NCBI GenBank assembly: GCA_013397865.1
Contig: VZTI01001768.1
Coordinates: 68,246 to 132,245, forward strand
DNA from: Struthidea cinerea
Lineage: Eukaryota > Chordata > Aves > Passeriformes > Corcoracidae
Direction of reading: 5' to 3'
DNA length: 64,000 nucleotides
The position numbers were made by a program, and so were the translations under genes. Positions 11,128 to 23,010 of the stretch are shown here, piece by piece (position 1 is the stretch's first letter; the number at the start of each line of letters is the position of its first letter). Below the pieces are notes generated by a model. That model did not search any database, was not told where the DNA came from, and saw nothing but the letters and a program-made list of their open reading frames with translations.

Positions 11128-12729
11128 TGTGTTTGACAAAGCCATTTTTAGTCCCAAAATTCATTTCCACTGACTAGCCCCTGGCTGATAATGGCACACG
11201 TCCCAAAAGCGACCTAGAGATGAAAAATCATGCCCAGGTCCCCCAAACAACTTTCTCCAAACAAACAAATGCACTCAGAACTTCCAAAACCAAGATTTTT
11301 GGCAATTTTCAGGTTGCCCGTTGCTGATTCACAAATTCCTGCTCCTCCCTCAGGAATTTTAACCCTCAGCCCGTCAGTTTTTTAGGCACGGGGAGGCCGG
11401 TGAGGCTTCAATGATTTCATTTTCTGGAGGTTAAGAAGGTTCTTGTAAATGACTGCTCCAAATAACTGGAAAGCCAGTTAAAACAACTGGATAACAGATG
11501 GCAAAGGAAAGTGCTTTCCTGTAAAGTGTTGCAGAGGAGCAGCTCATTTACAAGAAGCAATTACACAAACATCCCCAAGCATCCAAGATCCCATAAAAGG
11601 CTTGCTGAGGTGCAAGCCCATTTCCAAGGGAGGATTTTTTTTGTGCTGGAGCAAAAAATCAGGTTTTCCTTTCAATTTTTCCCCCTTTTCTTTTCTTTTT
11701 TTTCAAATTTTCTAATCCTTCATTCCCAAACATTTCTTATCCTGCTCAAGGAGTGAAACCGCACAGAGAAGCAATTTTTCCACCACATTTTTTTACCAAT
11801 AAAAATGATGTATTTCCTTTTAATTCTTCGTTCCTTTAATTCCTCTTTCCTCTGGGGTTAAGGATCACTCCAAGACCAAGCAAGACAACTCCTGTCTTGT
11901 GGACAATAAATAGATTTAACAAATTAAACCCCTGGAGTAACAACTCATTTTTTCCTTCGGGATCGTGACAGAAGCCAGGAGCTGCCTCGTGCTGACATTT
12001 AGGAAGCTAAACTTAGGTCTGGCTTTACCTTTCCAAGCCCTTTTCAGCCCCCATCTAATCCATTTTGTATGGATAATGGGAACATCACTTTCCTGCAGGA
12101 TCTTGACACGGTGATGAGTCCGTAAGACCAAAGCCTTTGGATGTGTGCAGACCACAGGACTGGGAGAAAATCATTCCTCAAGCTGGAAAAGGCTGAGGAT
12201 GGAGATTGAGCAGCTCCAGCTCCTTGGAAGGAGTTTAAAATCCGGAGGTTTTGCTGGAATTTTGTAGGGAAGGCTGAGCAAAGCCTGCAGAAAGATCTGC
12301 TCGCAGAATTTCATCTTCATTAGGTACCTGACACATCAAAGGCACAATTTCCCTGCGATCCTAACACCACGCCGGGATTGAGCATCCATCATTTCCTTGG
12401 AGAGGGGAGGGAGGATGGAATGGCCTCATCTTAATTAAGGGGTCTTCACTAAGCCACTAATCCTGCACACTCCAGACGTTGGGTTTGTGCCCCGCCATCA
12501 GCACTCGGCCTCCTCGTTAAATCTCCAGTTAATTGAGAGCCAGGCATTTCATCCAGAAAATTGCAGGGTAAAAGAAAATATTGGGATAAGGATGAGGATC
12601 ATAAACAGAAGAATCGATTGGGGAGGATTTTTCTCAAGAATGGGAGAAAGTTGGGGCTCACAGGAAGCTCGGCAATGCCTTTGGACTCTGGGATTGCTGA
12701 AGGTGATGTGGGAGTCGGGGACGTGATTC
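11128..12729. other. unique AT-rich sequence
   Basis: About 1.6 kb with pyrimidine runs at 11680-11710. No repeat body or coding signal was recognised, and open frames are under 85 codons. Confidence 0.5.
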
Positions 12730-12801
12730 AGGGGTGCTGACGGTGCTGCTGATGGTGGGACTGGATGATCCTGAAGGGCTCTCCTAACCTTGATGATTCT
12801 G
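12730..12801 (+). mobile_element. CR1 LINE 3' terminal scrap, type B-like
   Basis: GGTGGGACTGGATGATCC, then CTGAAGGGCTCTCC and a CCTTGATGATTCTGG end. About 70 bp of the very 3' end. Confidence 0.8.
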
Positions 12802-13070
12802 GGAGGATTTTCCACCTCAGCATCCCAGGAGCTCTGCAGACACCCCCATTCCAGGTTTTCTCTGCTGCAGGGGGTCTGTTGATGGCTGCAGTTGAAGTCC
12901 TGGTTACAAACTGGACTCACTGGGCAGCAGAGAAGGGGAAATGCTCTGGATAATGACCGGGAGGGTGATTTCCAACTTTCCATGGGGATAAGGGACAAGT
13001 GCCCACCTCCACCAGCAGCACAAACTCTTCTCATGGAGGTCTCCAGCTCAGCCTCGAGGGGTGCATTCCA

Positions 13071-13514
13071 CAGGATCATGGAATTATCAAGGCTGGAAGA
13101 GCCCTTCAGGACCATCCAGTGTCACCCCAGCAGCAGCAGCATCACCCCAAACCCTGTCCCCAAGGGCCACATCCAGACTCCTCCTGAACACTCCCAGAGA
13201 CAGTGACTCCACCACTCCCTGGGCAGCTCATTCCAAGGCCTCACCACTCTGGGAAGGAAGAATTGTTCCCAATCTCCAACCTGAGCCTCCCCTGGTGCAA
13301 TTTGAGGCCATTTCCTCTCCTCCTTTCCCTTGGGACACGGCAGCAGAGCCCGACCCCCCCTCACTGCCCCTCCTGTCAGGGAGTTGTGCAGAGCCACAAG
13401 GTCCCCCCTGAGCCTCCTTTGCTCCAGGCTGAGCCCCTTTCCCAGCTCCCTCAGCCGCTCCTGGGGCTCCAGCCCCTTCCCAGCTCCCTTCCCTGCCCTG
13501 GACACGCTCCAGCC
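13071..13514 (-). mobile_element. CR1 LINE 3' end, type B/type C chimera
   Basis: The 3' part (13071 to about 13370) is type B: AAGAGCCCTTCAGGACC, CCAAACCCTGTCCCCAAGG, CCCGACCCCCCCTCACTGCC. The part beyond the shared GTCAGGGAGTTGTG word switches to type C: CAGAGCCACAAGGTCC, TTTGCTCCAGGCTGAGCCCC and CCGCTCCTGGGGCTCCAGCC, as in the copy at 5888. Other type B copies instead have GGGAGCAATGAGGTCC at this point. Confidence 0.9.
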
Positions 13515-15340
13515 GCCTTGGAAGTGGTTGATCTGTCACATAGGGACACAAGGAGCATGAGGGGGGCTCTGCAGCCCCCTGGCAGGGGGTCTCTGCTGGA
13601 TGTGCTGCCATCCCAACATTTCTCCTGGGACCCCAGGCTCAGGGGGATGGAATGTGTCACCTGCCTCTCCTTGCTGGACACCAGGGTCAGTCCCCTGAGG
13701 CTCAGCTGTCCCCAGGAGCATCCCCAGTGCCAAAGTTGTTCCCTCCTCCCTTGCCAAAAATGAGTCCTTTCCTCCTCATTTGTCAAAAGCCCTGGATTTT
13801 GTGGGAAGCGCTGCCGTTCCCAGGTGCCCGATGACAGCCGCTGGAATCATCTGCCTTTGATAGAGAGGGGTTTGTGTTTGGGATGAGAGCAGGGAGAGAG
13901 CCTGGCTACTGAGTAATCCAAAGCAGGGAACCAAATTTAGCACAGTTGTTCACAGCACAAGGATTTTTGGCAGGCTGCTCCTGCAGCGAGAGCAGCTGTT
14001 CACATTTTCTCACCCACCTACACAGCCAGGACAGCCAGGACTGCTTTTTTTTTTTTATTTTTTCTAAATAGAATGAATTGTAGCCATTGGTGAAAGGAGT
14101 TTTGCTGGAATCTGCTGCCTTCAGCAGCCTGGATTTGATAGGAAACCCCTCTTAAAGGAACACGAGGCAGTTACGAGCGGGTTTGGAATTGGTGAAGAGT
14201 TGTCCAGCCTTTTCTTCCACAGACAACGTTCCAAATAAGTCTTTGAAGAGGAGCTTTTCAAGGAATTCCTTGTGCTTTGATTGTTTGGAAATTTAGTCCG
14301 GGAGTTGCTTCACTGATCCCCTCCCTTCTCCCAGCCTGATGTCCCAGAGGAGCAGATGCCAAGGAATTAAAGCGTTCCCCAAAAACTGGCTTCTCCTCAC
14401 CCAGGAGTGGGAAAAAGGCTTCAAACTCAGCATCTCCTTCCTTTTTTTCCTTCAGGCCAGTAGCTGGTCTGGAATAGGGCCACAATTTTGGGAAGTGGTG
14501 GAGTTCTCTGTCTCCTTTTGGCCTCCTCAGAGGCTCCTGCATTGTCCAAAAGTTCCCCAAATGTTCCAGGGGGAAAGTCTGAGGGTAGGGATGAAATCAT
14601 GTCCTCCGTGGGGATGTTCTGATTTCCCAAGTATGTCTGTGAAGCAGCACAATCATTTTCCAGACTCGAGCATTTCCCTTAAAAGAGATTTCAGATCAGT
14701 GGCCAAGACATCAGGGAAAGCATTCCCGGACTGCTCCAGCATCCAACGGCAGCTCTGACACAGAGGGATTTTGTCACCTGCTGCCCCAGACACACAGATC
14801 ATCCCACTGCTTCTTGCTTCCACTTCCATGCCCTCCAAAACCTGGAACTAGGACAGCTGGGCTTGGAATTCACTCTGTTTTACCCCACATCCCATGGAAC
14901 ATCTCAGGGACACCAGGAAAACTGGAGTTCTAAGTGGTTTGCACTTCTTGATTACCCTGCTCCATCAGAAAGCTTCACATGGAGTTCTTTGGGATAATCA
15001 GGAGCACAGAGTGACTTCTTCCTGATGTTTGACCAGGAATTCCTTCATTTCCTAAACACTGAGCACAGGAATGGTCAAATCACTCATAGACTTTATTTCC
15101 AGAGTGAGTCCTGAACTGATTTGTTGGAGATCATCCAGGAAGGAACGGGATCATGCATGGGGAGCAGAATTGGAGCCACCACCATCCAAATCCGGCAGGA
15201 GAAGGAGATTTTGCAGGACGGGAGCTGCTCCCTGTGCGATTCCTGCCTTGCAGTTTGCAGGCTGACATTCCCGACTTGAATGAGGAACAGGGAAAAGCGG
15301 GGCTGTCACAACTGGTGCACACATTAAAGCCTCAATTAAA
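13515..15340. other. unique sequence, no gene seen
   Basis: A T-run at about 14044-14058. Frames up to 139 codons (14339-14758) lack splice signals or recognisable protein features. A few CR1-like words at 13515-13600 are too weak to call. Confidence 0.5.
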
Positions 15341-15685
15341 GCTCAGGGGGCACCTCATGGCTCCCCACAACTCCCTGACAGGAGGGGCAGTGAGGGGGGG
15401 TCGGGCTCTGCTGCCGTGTCCCAAGGGAAAGGAGGAGAGGAAATGGCCTCAAATTGCACCAGGGGAGGCTCAGGTTGGAGATTGGGAACAATTCTTCCCT
15501 CCCAGAGTGGTGAGGCCTTGGAATGAGCTGCCCAGGGAGTGGTGGAGTCACTGTCTCTGGGAGTGCTCAGGAGGAGTCTGGATGTGGCCCTTGGGGACAG
15601 GGTTTGGGGTGATGCTGGTGCTGCTGGGGTGGCACTGGATGGTCCTGAAGGGCTCTTCCCACCTTGGTGATTCCATGATCCTGTG
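15341..15685 (+). mobile_element. CR1 LINE 3' end, type B
   Basis: GCTCAGGGGGCACCTCATGG through CCAGAGTGGTGAGGCCTTGG to ACCTTGGTGATTCCATGATC. 345 bp, nearly identical to the 3' portion of the copies at 8746 and 36921, with a slightly different minimal tail. Confidence 0.93.
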
Positions 15686-16681
15686 AAACCAGGGGCAGTG
15701 GGAATGAGCAGATTTTTCTTGCACCATATTCCGTTGTCCACATCTAAAGTTGGCTCCAGGCTGGAGCACAGCCAAGGCTGCTGAGCCCCATCCCCTCCCA
15801 AGCCTGAGCCTTTGGAATATTGACCAGGATTTCTTTCCTTAGCTCTGGGTGTGGAAAGACATTTCCACAAAACCTTCCTGTCATCCCCAGAACTCAGGGT
15901 GGGAGTTCCTCTGGCATGGGTTTGGTCCTTTGTCATGAACAAAGCCTCGACACGCTCAGCTCAACTCTTGACCCTCCTGACTTCAGGAGTGGAACATTCC
16001 CATGGATATTGCAGATTTCCAAGGAAAAGACACATTTTTCCAGCCCTGTCTTCCTTGGAGATGTTGCCAGTGCTAAGGACAAAGAGCTTTTGCTGATGGC
16101 TTCTTTTAAAAAAAGTGGGATTTGGTGTCTTCTACTTCCAAAAACTGCAGAGCCAAGTCCTGGTTTGGTGTGAACCACGTCACCCTGCTCCTCTTTTATG
16201 TTGGTGTGGGAAGCAGGGACAAAAACCTCTTTATTTTACTACCCTGTCATGTTCTGACGGCCTTCCCACATCGCTGGGGTGTTGCTCATATTCCTCACTG
16301 GAAAAGCAGCTGAGGAGCCACCAGCTGAACTCAGAGCAGCAGCAGCAGCTGATTCATGGTTTGAGCACTCACAGCTTCGGGGCTGCTCCTCAAAGCAAGG
16401 CAGGACGAAAAGCCAACTCCACGATCATCCTGCAACCACCCCGGGGGGGAAAAAAGGCACCTCGGGATGTGTTTCCTAACAAAACTCAGCTGATGTGGGA
16501 TGGGAGGGCAGGGATGGGGTAACTCCCCAAGCCCTGTTTGCCTTGGCCTGGGAGCGCTGAGGGAAAACATTCCTCAGCTGTCATCACTTCCAGTCCCTGC
16601 CACGGAGGTGCTGCTGATGCCATCAACGTCAGCTCCGCATGGGAAACATCCTCCCTGCGTTCCAAGGCACGAGTTCTCCGT
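15686..16681. other. unique sequence with possible LTR relic
   Basis: 16190-16290 has CTCTTTTATG and CTCTTTATTTTACTACC words reminiscent of LTR promoter and polyadenylation signals read from the minus strand, but no ends or duplication are visible. No gene seen. Confidence 0.4.
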
Positions 16682-17068
16682 GATGCCTGTGGATGCTGAA
16701 AAGCTTTGGTAGAGAAATCTTTCAGCTTCCTGCAGCGTTCTGGGAGAACTTTGCAGCTCTCACAGAAGCTATGAAAACACTGCTATGGGTTTTGTAAACT
16801 AACTCTTTATCTTGCACCTGGCTTTGTTATGCAGGATTGTTGTGGTTCTGGCTTCCTGATATTTTGGAATAAGTGTCTTAGAGCTTGACCAATCCCCTCA
16901 AGGGGTGGATGGCCGAGCACCCAACTGTCTTATGCCATTCAACACACTCTTTGCGAACCCTGTTATAAAAAGATGAATTAATTAATTAATAAAGATTCAG
17001 AACTGTTTCCCTTCCGAACTTAGTCGTGACATTCCTCGTCGTTAGTGCCGCTCACAGCGACAGGTGCC
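16682..17068 (+). mobile_element. solo LTR, 375 bp, old copy of the 376-bp family
   Basis: Body 16688-17062, starting TGTGGATGCTGAAAAGC and ending CTCACAGCGACA. It aligns end to end with the LTRs at 33879 and 60118, sharing CTCAAGGGGTGGATGGCCGA. Flanks GATGCC (16682-16687) and GGTGCC (17063-17068) are a 6-bp duplication with one mismatch. TATAAAA lies at 16964-16970 and AATAAA at 16988-16993, giving plus orientation. It is far more diverged than the other two. A 6-bp duplication suggests an ERVK- or alpharetrovirus-like integrase. Confidence 0.85.
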
Positions 17069-19501
17069 CATTCCTAAACCCTCGCGGTGCCCGAAGGCAG
17101 AGCTGGGTCCTACAAAAGGCTGCAACTCATGGAACGGGTTGGGTTGGAGGGAACCTCAAAAACCATCTTGTTCCACTGTCACTCCCTGGATGTGACCCTT
17201 GGTGAGGCTGAGTCAAGCCAGAAAGAGATAAGCCTTGACTTCCGATGGAATAACTGGGATTTGGGAGAATTTTTTCCCTCCTTCTGTAGTCAGTCCTCTG
17301 GATAAGAAGAATCTAATGCCATTCCTGCCTTCCAGGGAAAACCCTGCCGCACAGGGAATAAAGTTCCTGTGTCTGAAGGCAAAATTCCCTCTACCTTGGG
17401 CGTGTCCCTGTGGAATATTTGGAAAATATGGAACATTTTATGACAAAAATCAGGAAGTGAGAGCAGCCTCAGGCCTGTGAATTAGTGAAGAGTCAAAACG
17501 TGGGATTTTAAATCTCACTGGCAGCCTTGTGCAGAAAACCTTTTTATCCTCCGGAGTTTCCCCCAATATCGGTACAGCTTTAAAAACGACATCTTTTGAA
17601 GTGAACCGGAAGAGGAGAAGCAGCCCAGAATGACCATATCAGAGAATCTTCATATCAGAGAATCTTAAACCAGATGTTTTAACCGGAAGATCCTCACCAA
17701 AGGCAATTTTCGCAACCGCTGGAGAAAAGCAGCTCCTCTTCGAAAGCCTCTTGAAAGCGGAATCCATTCCAACGAGCCTGTGCGAGGTAGCAGGGAGGGA
17801 GAGCTGTGGCTTTCTTCCCCGTGGAGGAATATTTTTTTATTGTTGGAGACTCCTTAAAGAAGGCCTGGGTCTGTCTGGCTGTTAATTGTGGCGTTGTCTA
17901 GACAGTGATGATATTATTACCAAGCTATGCGCAGCTCCTCGCTCTGTCACTGTTTCCAGAGCTGCCTACACAAATTGCTTCACTGTTGACATGTGCAAGA
18001 GCTCCCCAGATATTTATTTTTCTCATTTAGAGGAGATACGGCCCGGCTTTGAAAACCATTAGGCACTGAACCATTGCTAATGGTGGAAATGTCTTGTGGG
18101 TTCGATCTGAGGGGGAAGGAACGGAGGAAGGGAAGGCACCGCGGGCAGGGTCGGATGGGTTTGATCTGGGGGGGAAAAAAATTGGGAGATTTGGGTGTGG
18201 TGGACAATGGGATCTGCTCCAAATCTCACTTGTTCCATGGTTGTATTCACCATGGGCTGTCCACATCTGGCGAGGCAAGAAAAGAAAATGCAAAACACCT
18301 TCTGGGACCTCAAAAGGGACTTTTGAGAGTGTGGTGGCCATTCAGGGTGGTTCTCGGAGGTAAAAAATGATGGAATTGCTGGATTCATCCCATCAGGCAG
18401 AAATGTGACCCTGGGAAGGCTGAAGAGGAACGAGGGCACCTCACACAGGACTAAGAAATAATCCAGGCTCCCCATGGCAGGTCTGGGATCCCGAGTGCCT
18501 CCTCCCATCCCATCCTTGTCCACCGCGTTCCAAAGCTCAATTCAGACCCCAAGCTTTCCTGAGACCCCCTCTGGGCACCCCACAGAAGGAATGAATGCCC
18601 TGAAAAACACAGCAGAGCCTGCAGGATTTATATCCAAAGGTTTACAGAGGTGCAATTCATATAATTTATGCAGCTTTGTCCCCCAGGATTAAGGATGTAA
18701 AGATTGGTATTTATACACATAAATAATTTATGACAATATTTCTAATAAAACACCTTAATCGGAGTTATTTTTGCTACACAGCACAGGCAGATAAAGCTAC
18801 AGGTAGAGTTCACTGTTTTGAAGCAATTATACTGAAATTAGGAAAAAACAGTAATTAAGTAGAGCTTGATGTTACTCACCCAGAGCAAGGAAAGGGGGAA
18901 AATCTCAGCCTCAAGGAGTGACCTCAAAGGGTGTCCCCAATCCAGGGAGGAATCTCCACACACTCCCCGCAGGAATTATATTAGAAGACCCTCCAAATAA
19001 AAAGCAAGATTGGGTTTTTATGGGATAAAGTGTCAGTCAGCTGTCCCAGGCAGCCGTGTCAGCTCAGCAGCTTTAGATAAGTTATCAGTACTTTCCCTTG
19101 CTGGATCACTTATCAGGTGCTCTGTCTGTCAAATCCTTCCCTGTTCCAGTTTCTATCAGGAAGCTGAGCTTTGGGATTGATGAGTCAGGCTGGTTTCAGC
19201 TTGGCGTTGGTTTCCGACCCCAAAAGCAGCCGTTCACCACTGACAGCTTTGAAAATTGAGGGCTGTTGGAATTGTTTTACCCCTGCTCCAGGCAGAGCAT
19301 CTTCCCACACCTTTGGATCATCATTCCTGAGCACCCTCAGCCTGGGGAAGGTTTGACAGGAGAAAACTGCTCTCAGTCCACGGCAGCACCATCAGAAGCA
19401 TCATCACGTTCCCAAATCTCCACTGCTTTGATCCCTGGGGTGAAGGGAAGGGCTGGAGGCCTCAAACCTGGCGCTCAAAGCAGCACCTGCGAATCCGAGT
19501 G
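17069..19501. other. unique AT-rich region, possible regulatory DNA
   Basis: 2.4 kb with little repeat content apart from a CR1 scrap at 17128. A 16-bp unit (CATATCAGAGAATCTT) is doubled at 17636-17667. Blocks at 17840-18070, 18650-18880 and 19020-19130 look compositionally like conserved non-coding DNA, but conservation cannot be judged from one sequence. Confidence 0.4.
17128..17190 (-). mobile_element. CR1 LINE 3' terminal scrap, type A
   Basis: CATGGAACGGGTTGGGTTGG, then a GGAACCTCAAAAACCATC block. Only about 60 bp are recognisable, and the copy is old. Confidence 0.7.
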
Positions 19502-20130
19502 CACAGGATCACAGGATCACAGGATCATGGAGTCACCAAGGCTGGAAGAGCCCTTTGGGACCATCCAGTGCCACCCCAGCAGCACCACCCTCACCCCAAA
19601 CCCTGTCCCCAAGGGCCACATCCAGACTCCTCCTGAACACTCCCAGAGACAGTGACTCCACCACTCCCTGGGCAGCTCATTCCAAGGCCTCACCACTCTT
19701 CCAGGGAAATTTTCTTTCCCAGTCTCCAACCTGAGCCTCCCCTGGTGCAATTTGAGGCCATTTCCTCTCCTCCTTTCCCTTGCAGAGCCCGACCCCCCCT
19801 CACTGCCCCTCCTGTCAGGGAGTTGTGGGGAGCAATGAGGTCCCCCCTGAGCCTCCCCTTCTCCAGGCTGAGCCCCTTTCCCAGCTCCCTCAGCTGCTCC
19901 TCCCAGGATGTGTTTTCCAGCCCCTTTGCCATCTCCATTGCCCTTTGGACACGCTCCAGCCCCTCAAGGTCATTTTAAAGTGAGGGCCCCAAAACCAAAC
20001 ACAGGATTTGAGATGGGACCTCAAGTGCCCAGCACAGGGGACAATCCCTGCCCTGCTCCTGCTGGCCACACAATTCCTGATCCCAGCCAGGTGCCAGTGG
20101 CCCTCTTGGCCACCTGGGCACAATTTGGGC
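19502..20130 (-). mobile_element. CR1 LINE 3' end, type B (longest minus copy)
   Basis: Begins with three ACAGGATC octamers, the terminal short repeat of CR1 read from the minus strand. Type B body follows, then AGTGAGGGCCCCAAAACC, CTGCTGGCCACACAATTCC and CTCTTGGCCACCTGGGC, which reach further upstream in the CR1 3' region than other copies here. It lacks about 14 bp near 19790 (CCCTTGCAGAGCCC) that other type B copies have. No reverse transcriptase coding is reached. Confidence 0.93.
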
Positions 20131-21589
20131 TGCAGAGAAGGTGCCATTTGGGGTTCAACTCTTTGACAGCACTTTCAACTCTGCAGCAGAGGCTGAGCGA
20201 GCAATTCCTTCCAAGAGCTGAAGCCCCCGTGTCACCCAGAGCCGCAGTGACAGTGCCACACTGTGACACTTCAGTTGCCAGGCAGGAACAATTTCAGCTG
20301 CCACCATCTGCTCTTCCATCATTCCCAAAGGTCCAGTTGAAGGAGCAGCTTCCCCCTGGCTCTGGAGGCTGCCAGAAGTGACAGAACAGAGCAGGAGCTG
20401 AGACAGATTTTTATCCTGAGAATCTGCTGGAACTCCCAATTCTCCGATGGAAAGGATTTGGGGATTTTTCTTTTCCACTAGAATTAAACCTGAAGGTTCA
20501 GAAGGATGCACTCACCCATTTTGGTTCCTGGTCCCCACAAGAGCATGAAGTCACATCCTGTTCACAAATTGGGACCTTGAAGCTGTGGTTAAAAAACTGA
20601 GTCACGATCCCCATTTCACTCACATCGTCCCTATTTTTATGTGGGATTTTTTCCTCTGCCTGCTTTCATTTCCCCTTTTGCTCTTCTATTTCCCCCTCTA
20701 CTCCAGGATGCAAAGGCTGCTACTCGATACCAAAGCCACGTGTGCTGTTCCCAAAACGGAGCTCGGAAGGATTCGTGACATGGATTTGATGGGAACAACA
20801 GCCAGAGACGGTGACTCCCTGATCCCCCCTCCCAGCCCCCCAAAAATCCGTGTTTGATGCTGACCAAAGCTGAAAGCACGGCTGGAGGGAGCTGGAACAA
20901 GACGCTGAGTCATTAATTTTCCTGAACTCCGCAGAAGTTTGGAATTACATCATCATTTGAGGGAAGTGCACGAAATTTAGACTCGGTCTCTGTGTGGCCC
21001 CGTGGCTCCGCGCCTGGGATCTGGTTTCTGGCTGGGATGGCGGGGCTGGAGGAGGGGATTTGCTGCTCAGTTCCCCCTCACACCCTTCCTTCCCTTGCCT
21101 GGGGTTCTGCCTTCCAAACCCCCCGTCCCAACATCGGCCTCGATGCTGGGATGGGGCTCCCAGGAGGGGCTTTTCACACTTCCCCAGTCCAGGGTTCTCT
21201 CCACAGCATCCAGGCAGGGAAATAATTTGTGTTGCCTCACCGAGCCGGGGTAAAACTGTGCCAGGGTCCCCAAAGGAGCCTTTGCACCTCTCTGTACCTG
21301 AGCAACTCAGGTATCAACTCCAACAAGACTCTTTTTTACCTAAAATAAGCACATTTTATTCATGTATTTGATATCTTTGCATTGCTGAGCACAGTGGGAG
21401 GGAGCTCCCTAGGGAGGAAATCCCAGTGAAATCCCAGTGGAAGGAGTCAAAGGCCCCTGAGCCCGCTTGCTCCTCATCGTGGGAAGTGTCTGGAACCACA
21501 AACCCAGAGAAATCAAAGAAGGCATCAAAATATGAAAAGTTTCAGTACCCTCTTAACTCACCGATGTTTCTCGTGACTCCTCTTGTGTA
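20131..21589. other. unique sequence, no gene seen
   Basis: Unique DNA. Frames at 20585-20857 and 20994-21371 are open by composition and have no recognised family. 20995-21130 is somewhat G/C- and CpG-rich. Confidence 0.5.
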
Positions 21590-21793
21590 GAATCCCAGGA
21601 TTTAGGCTGGAAAAGCCCTCCCAGCCCATTGAGGCCAAGCTGTGCCCGATGCCCACCTTGTCCCCAGCCCAGAGCACTGAGTGCCACCTCCAGGAATTCC
21701 TTGGACACCTCCAAACCTCCCTGGGCAGCCCCTGCCAAGGCCTGACCTCCCTTTCCAGGAAGAAATCCCTCCTGATTTCAACCTGGAAACCTC
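21590..21793 (-). mobile_element. CR1 LINE 3' end, type C
   Basis: GAATCCCAGGATTTAGGCTG, CTGGAAAAGCCCTCCCAGCC, GTGCCCGATGCCCACCTTG and TGGGCAGCCCCTGCCAAGG. About 200 bp. Relative to 5888 it lacks a segment (CACCTCCAGGGATGGGCAC) near 21708. Confidence 0.9.
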
Positions 21794-22102
21794 AAGGAAA
21801 AGGCACAATCATTTCTTTGCCATGCAGCACATCAAAAACCTGAAGTTTTCCCAATTTAAGACATCGGGGTTGTTTTATGTTGTGGAATTTTTCCTGCTGT
21901 TCTGTGTTTGGAAGCCATACAAACTCAAATTCAATGAGGATTTTATTCCTAAATCCTAAAACAGGATTGACTCTTACTGGTGCCTGAAATTTCTTTTGTA
22001 TTAAGGTTTTTAGGTTAGGAAAGATGGTGTTTGAATATTAGGAATATTTTCCAAATGTGTTAAGAATGGGAGTTAAAATCCTGTGGTCAGAGGCTATTGA
22101 AG
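21794..22102. other. unique AT-rich sequence
   Basis: AT-rich spacer between a CR1 and the minisatellite. No gene or repeat seen. Confidence 0.5.
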
Positions 22103-23010
22103 GGCTTGGGACTGGTTTGGGACTGGTTTGGGACTAATTTGGGACTGAATTCGGGCTGGTTTGGGACTGGTTTGGGACTGAATTCGGACTGATTTGGGAC
22201 TGGTTTGGGACTGGTTTGGGACTGGTTTGGGACTGAATTCGGGCTGGTTTGGGACTGGTTTGGGACTGAATTCGGGCTGGTTTGGGACTGGTTTGGGACT
22301 GAATTCGGACTGATTTGGGACTGGTTTGGGACTGGTTTGGGACTGGTTTGGGACTGAATTCGGGCTGGTTTGGGACTGGTTTGGGACTGAATTCGGGCTG
22401 GTTTGGGACTGGTTTGGGACTGAATTCGGACTGATTTGGGACTGGTTTGGGACTGGTTTGGGACTGGTTTGGGACTGAATTCGGGCTGGTTTGGGACTGG
22501 TTTGGGACTGAATTCGGGCTGGTTTGGGACTGGTTTGGGACTGAATTCGGACTGATTTGGGACTGGTTTGGGACTGGTTTGGGACTGGTTTGGGACTGAA
22601 TTCGGGCTGGTTTGGGACTGGTTTGGGACTGAATTCGGGCTGGTTTGGGACTGGTTTGGGACTGAATTCGGACTGATTTGGGACTGGTTTGGGACTGGTT
22701 TGGGACTGGTTTGGGACTGAATTCGGGCTGGTTTGGGACTGGTTTGGGACTGAATTCGGGCTGGTTTGGGACTGGTTTGGGACTGATTTGGGACTGGTTT
22801 GGGACTGGTTTGGGACTGATTTGGGACTGGTTTGGGACTGGTTTGGGACTGAATTCGGGCTGGTTTGGGACTGGTTTGGGAGTGCTTTGGAACTGGTTTG
22901 GGACTGGTTTGGGACTGCTTTGTGACTGGTTTGGGACTGGTTTGAGACTGGTTTGGAACTGATTTGGGACTGCTTTGGGACTGTTTTGGGACTGCTTTGG
23001 GACTGGTTTG
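22103..23010 (+). repeat. 11-bp minisatellite with 121-bp higher-order repeat
   Basis: About 82 units of an 11-mer, commonest form GGTTTGGGACT, with variants GAATTCGGGCT, GAATTCGGACT and GATTTGGGACT. The marker GAATTCGGACT recurs at 22180, 22301, 22422, 22543 and 22664, exactly 121 bp (11 units) apart, so a higher-order unit has been copied in register. The right end (22860-23010) is more degenerate. Since 11 is not a multiple of three, every frame cycles through the same 33-bp word. The 300-codon minus frames (NQSQTSPKPVP repeats) are artefacts. Confidence 0.98.

Noticed and set aside
16190..16290. Possible further LTR (CTCTTTTATG and TTTATTTTACTACC words)
   Set aside because: No terminal TG...CA pair or flanking duplication could be found.
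22103..23010. CRISPR-like array
   Set aside because: The units are 11 bp and contiguous, with no unique spacers, and the genome is vertebrate.
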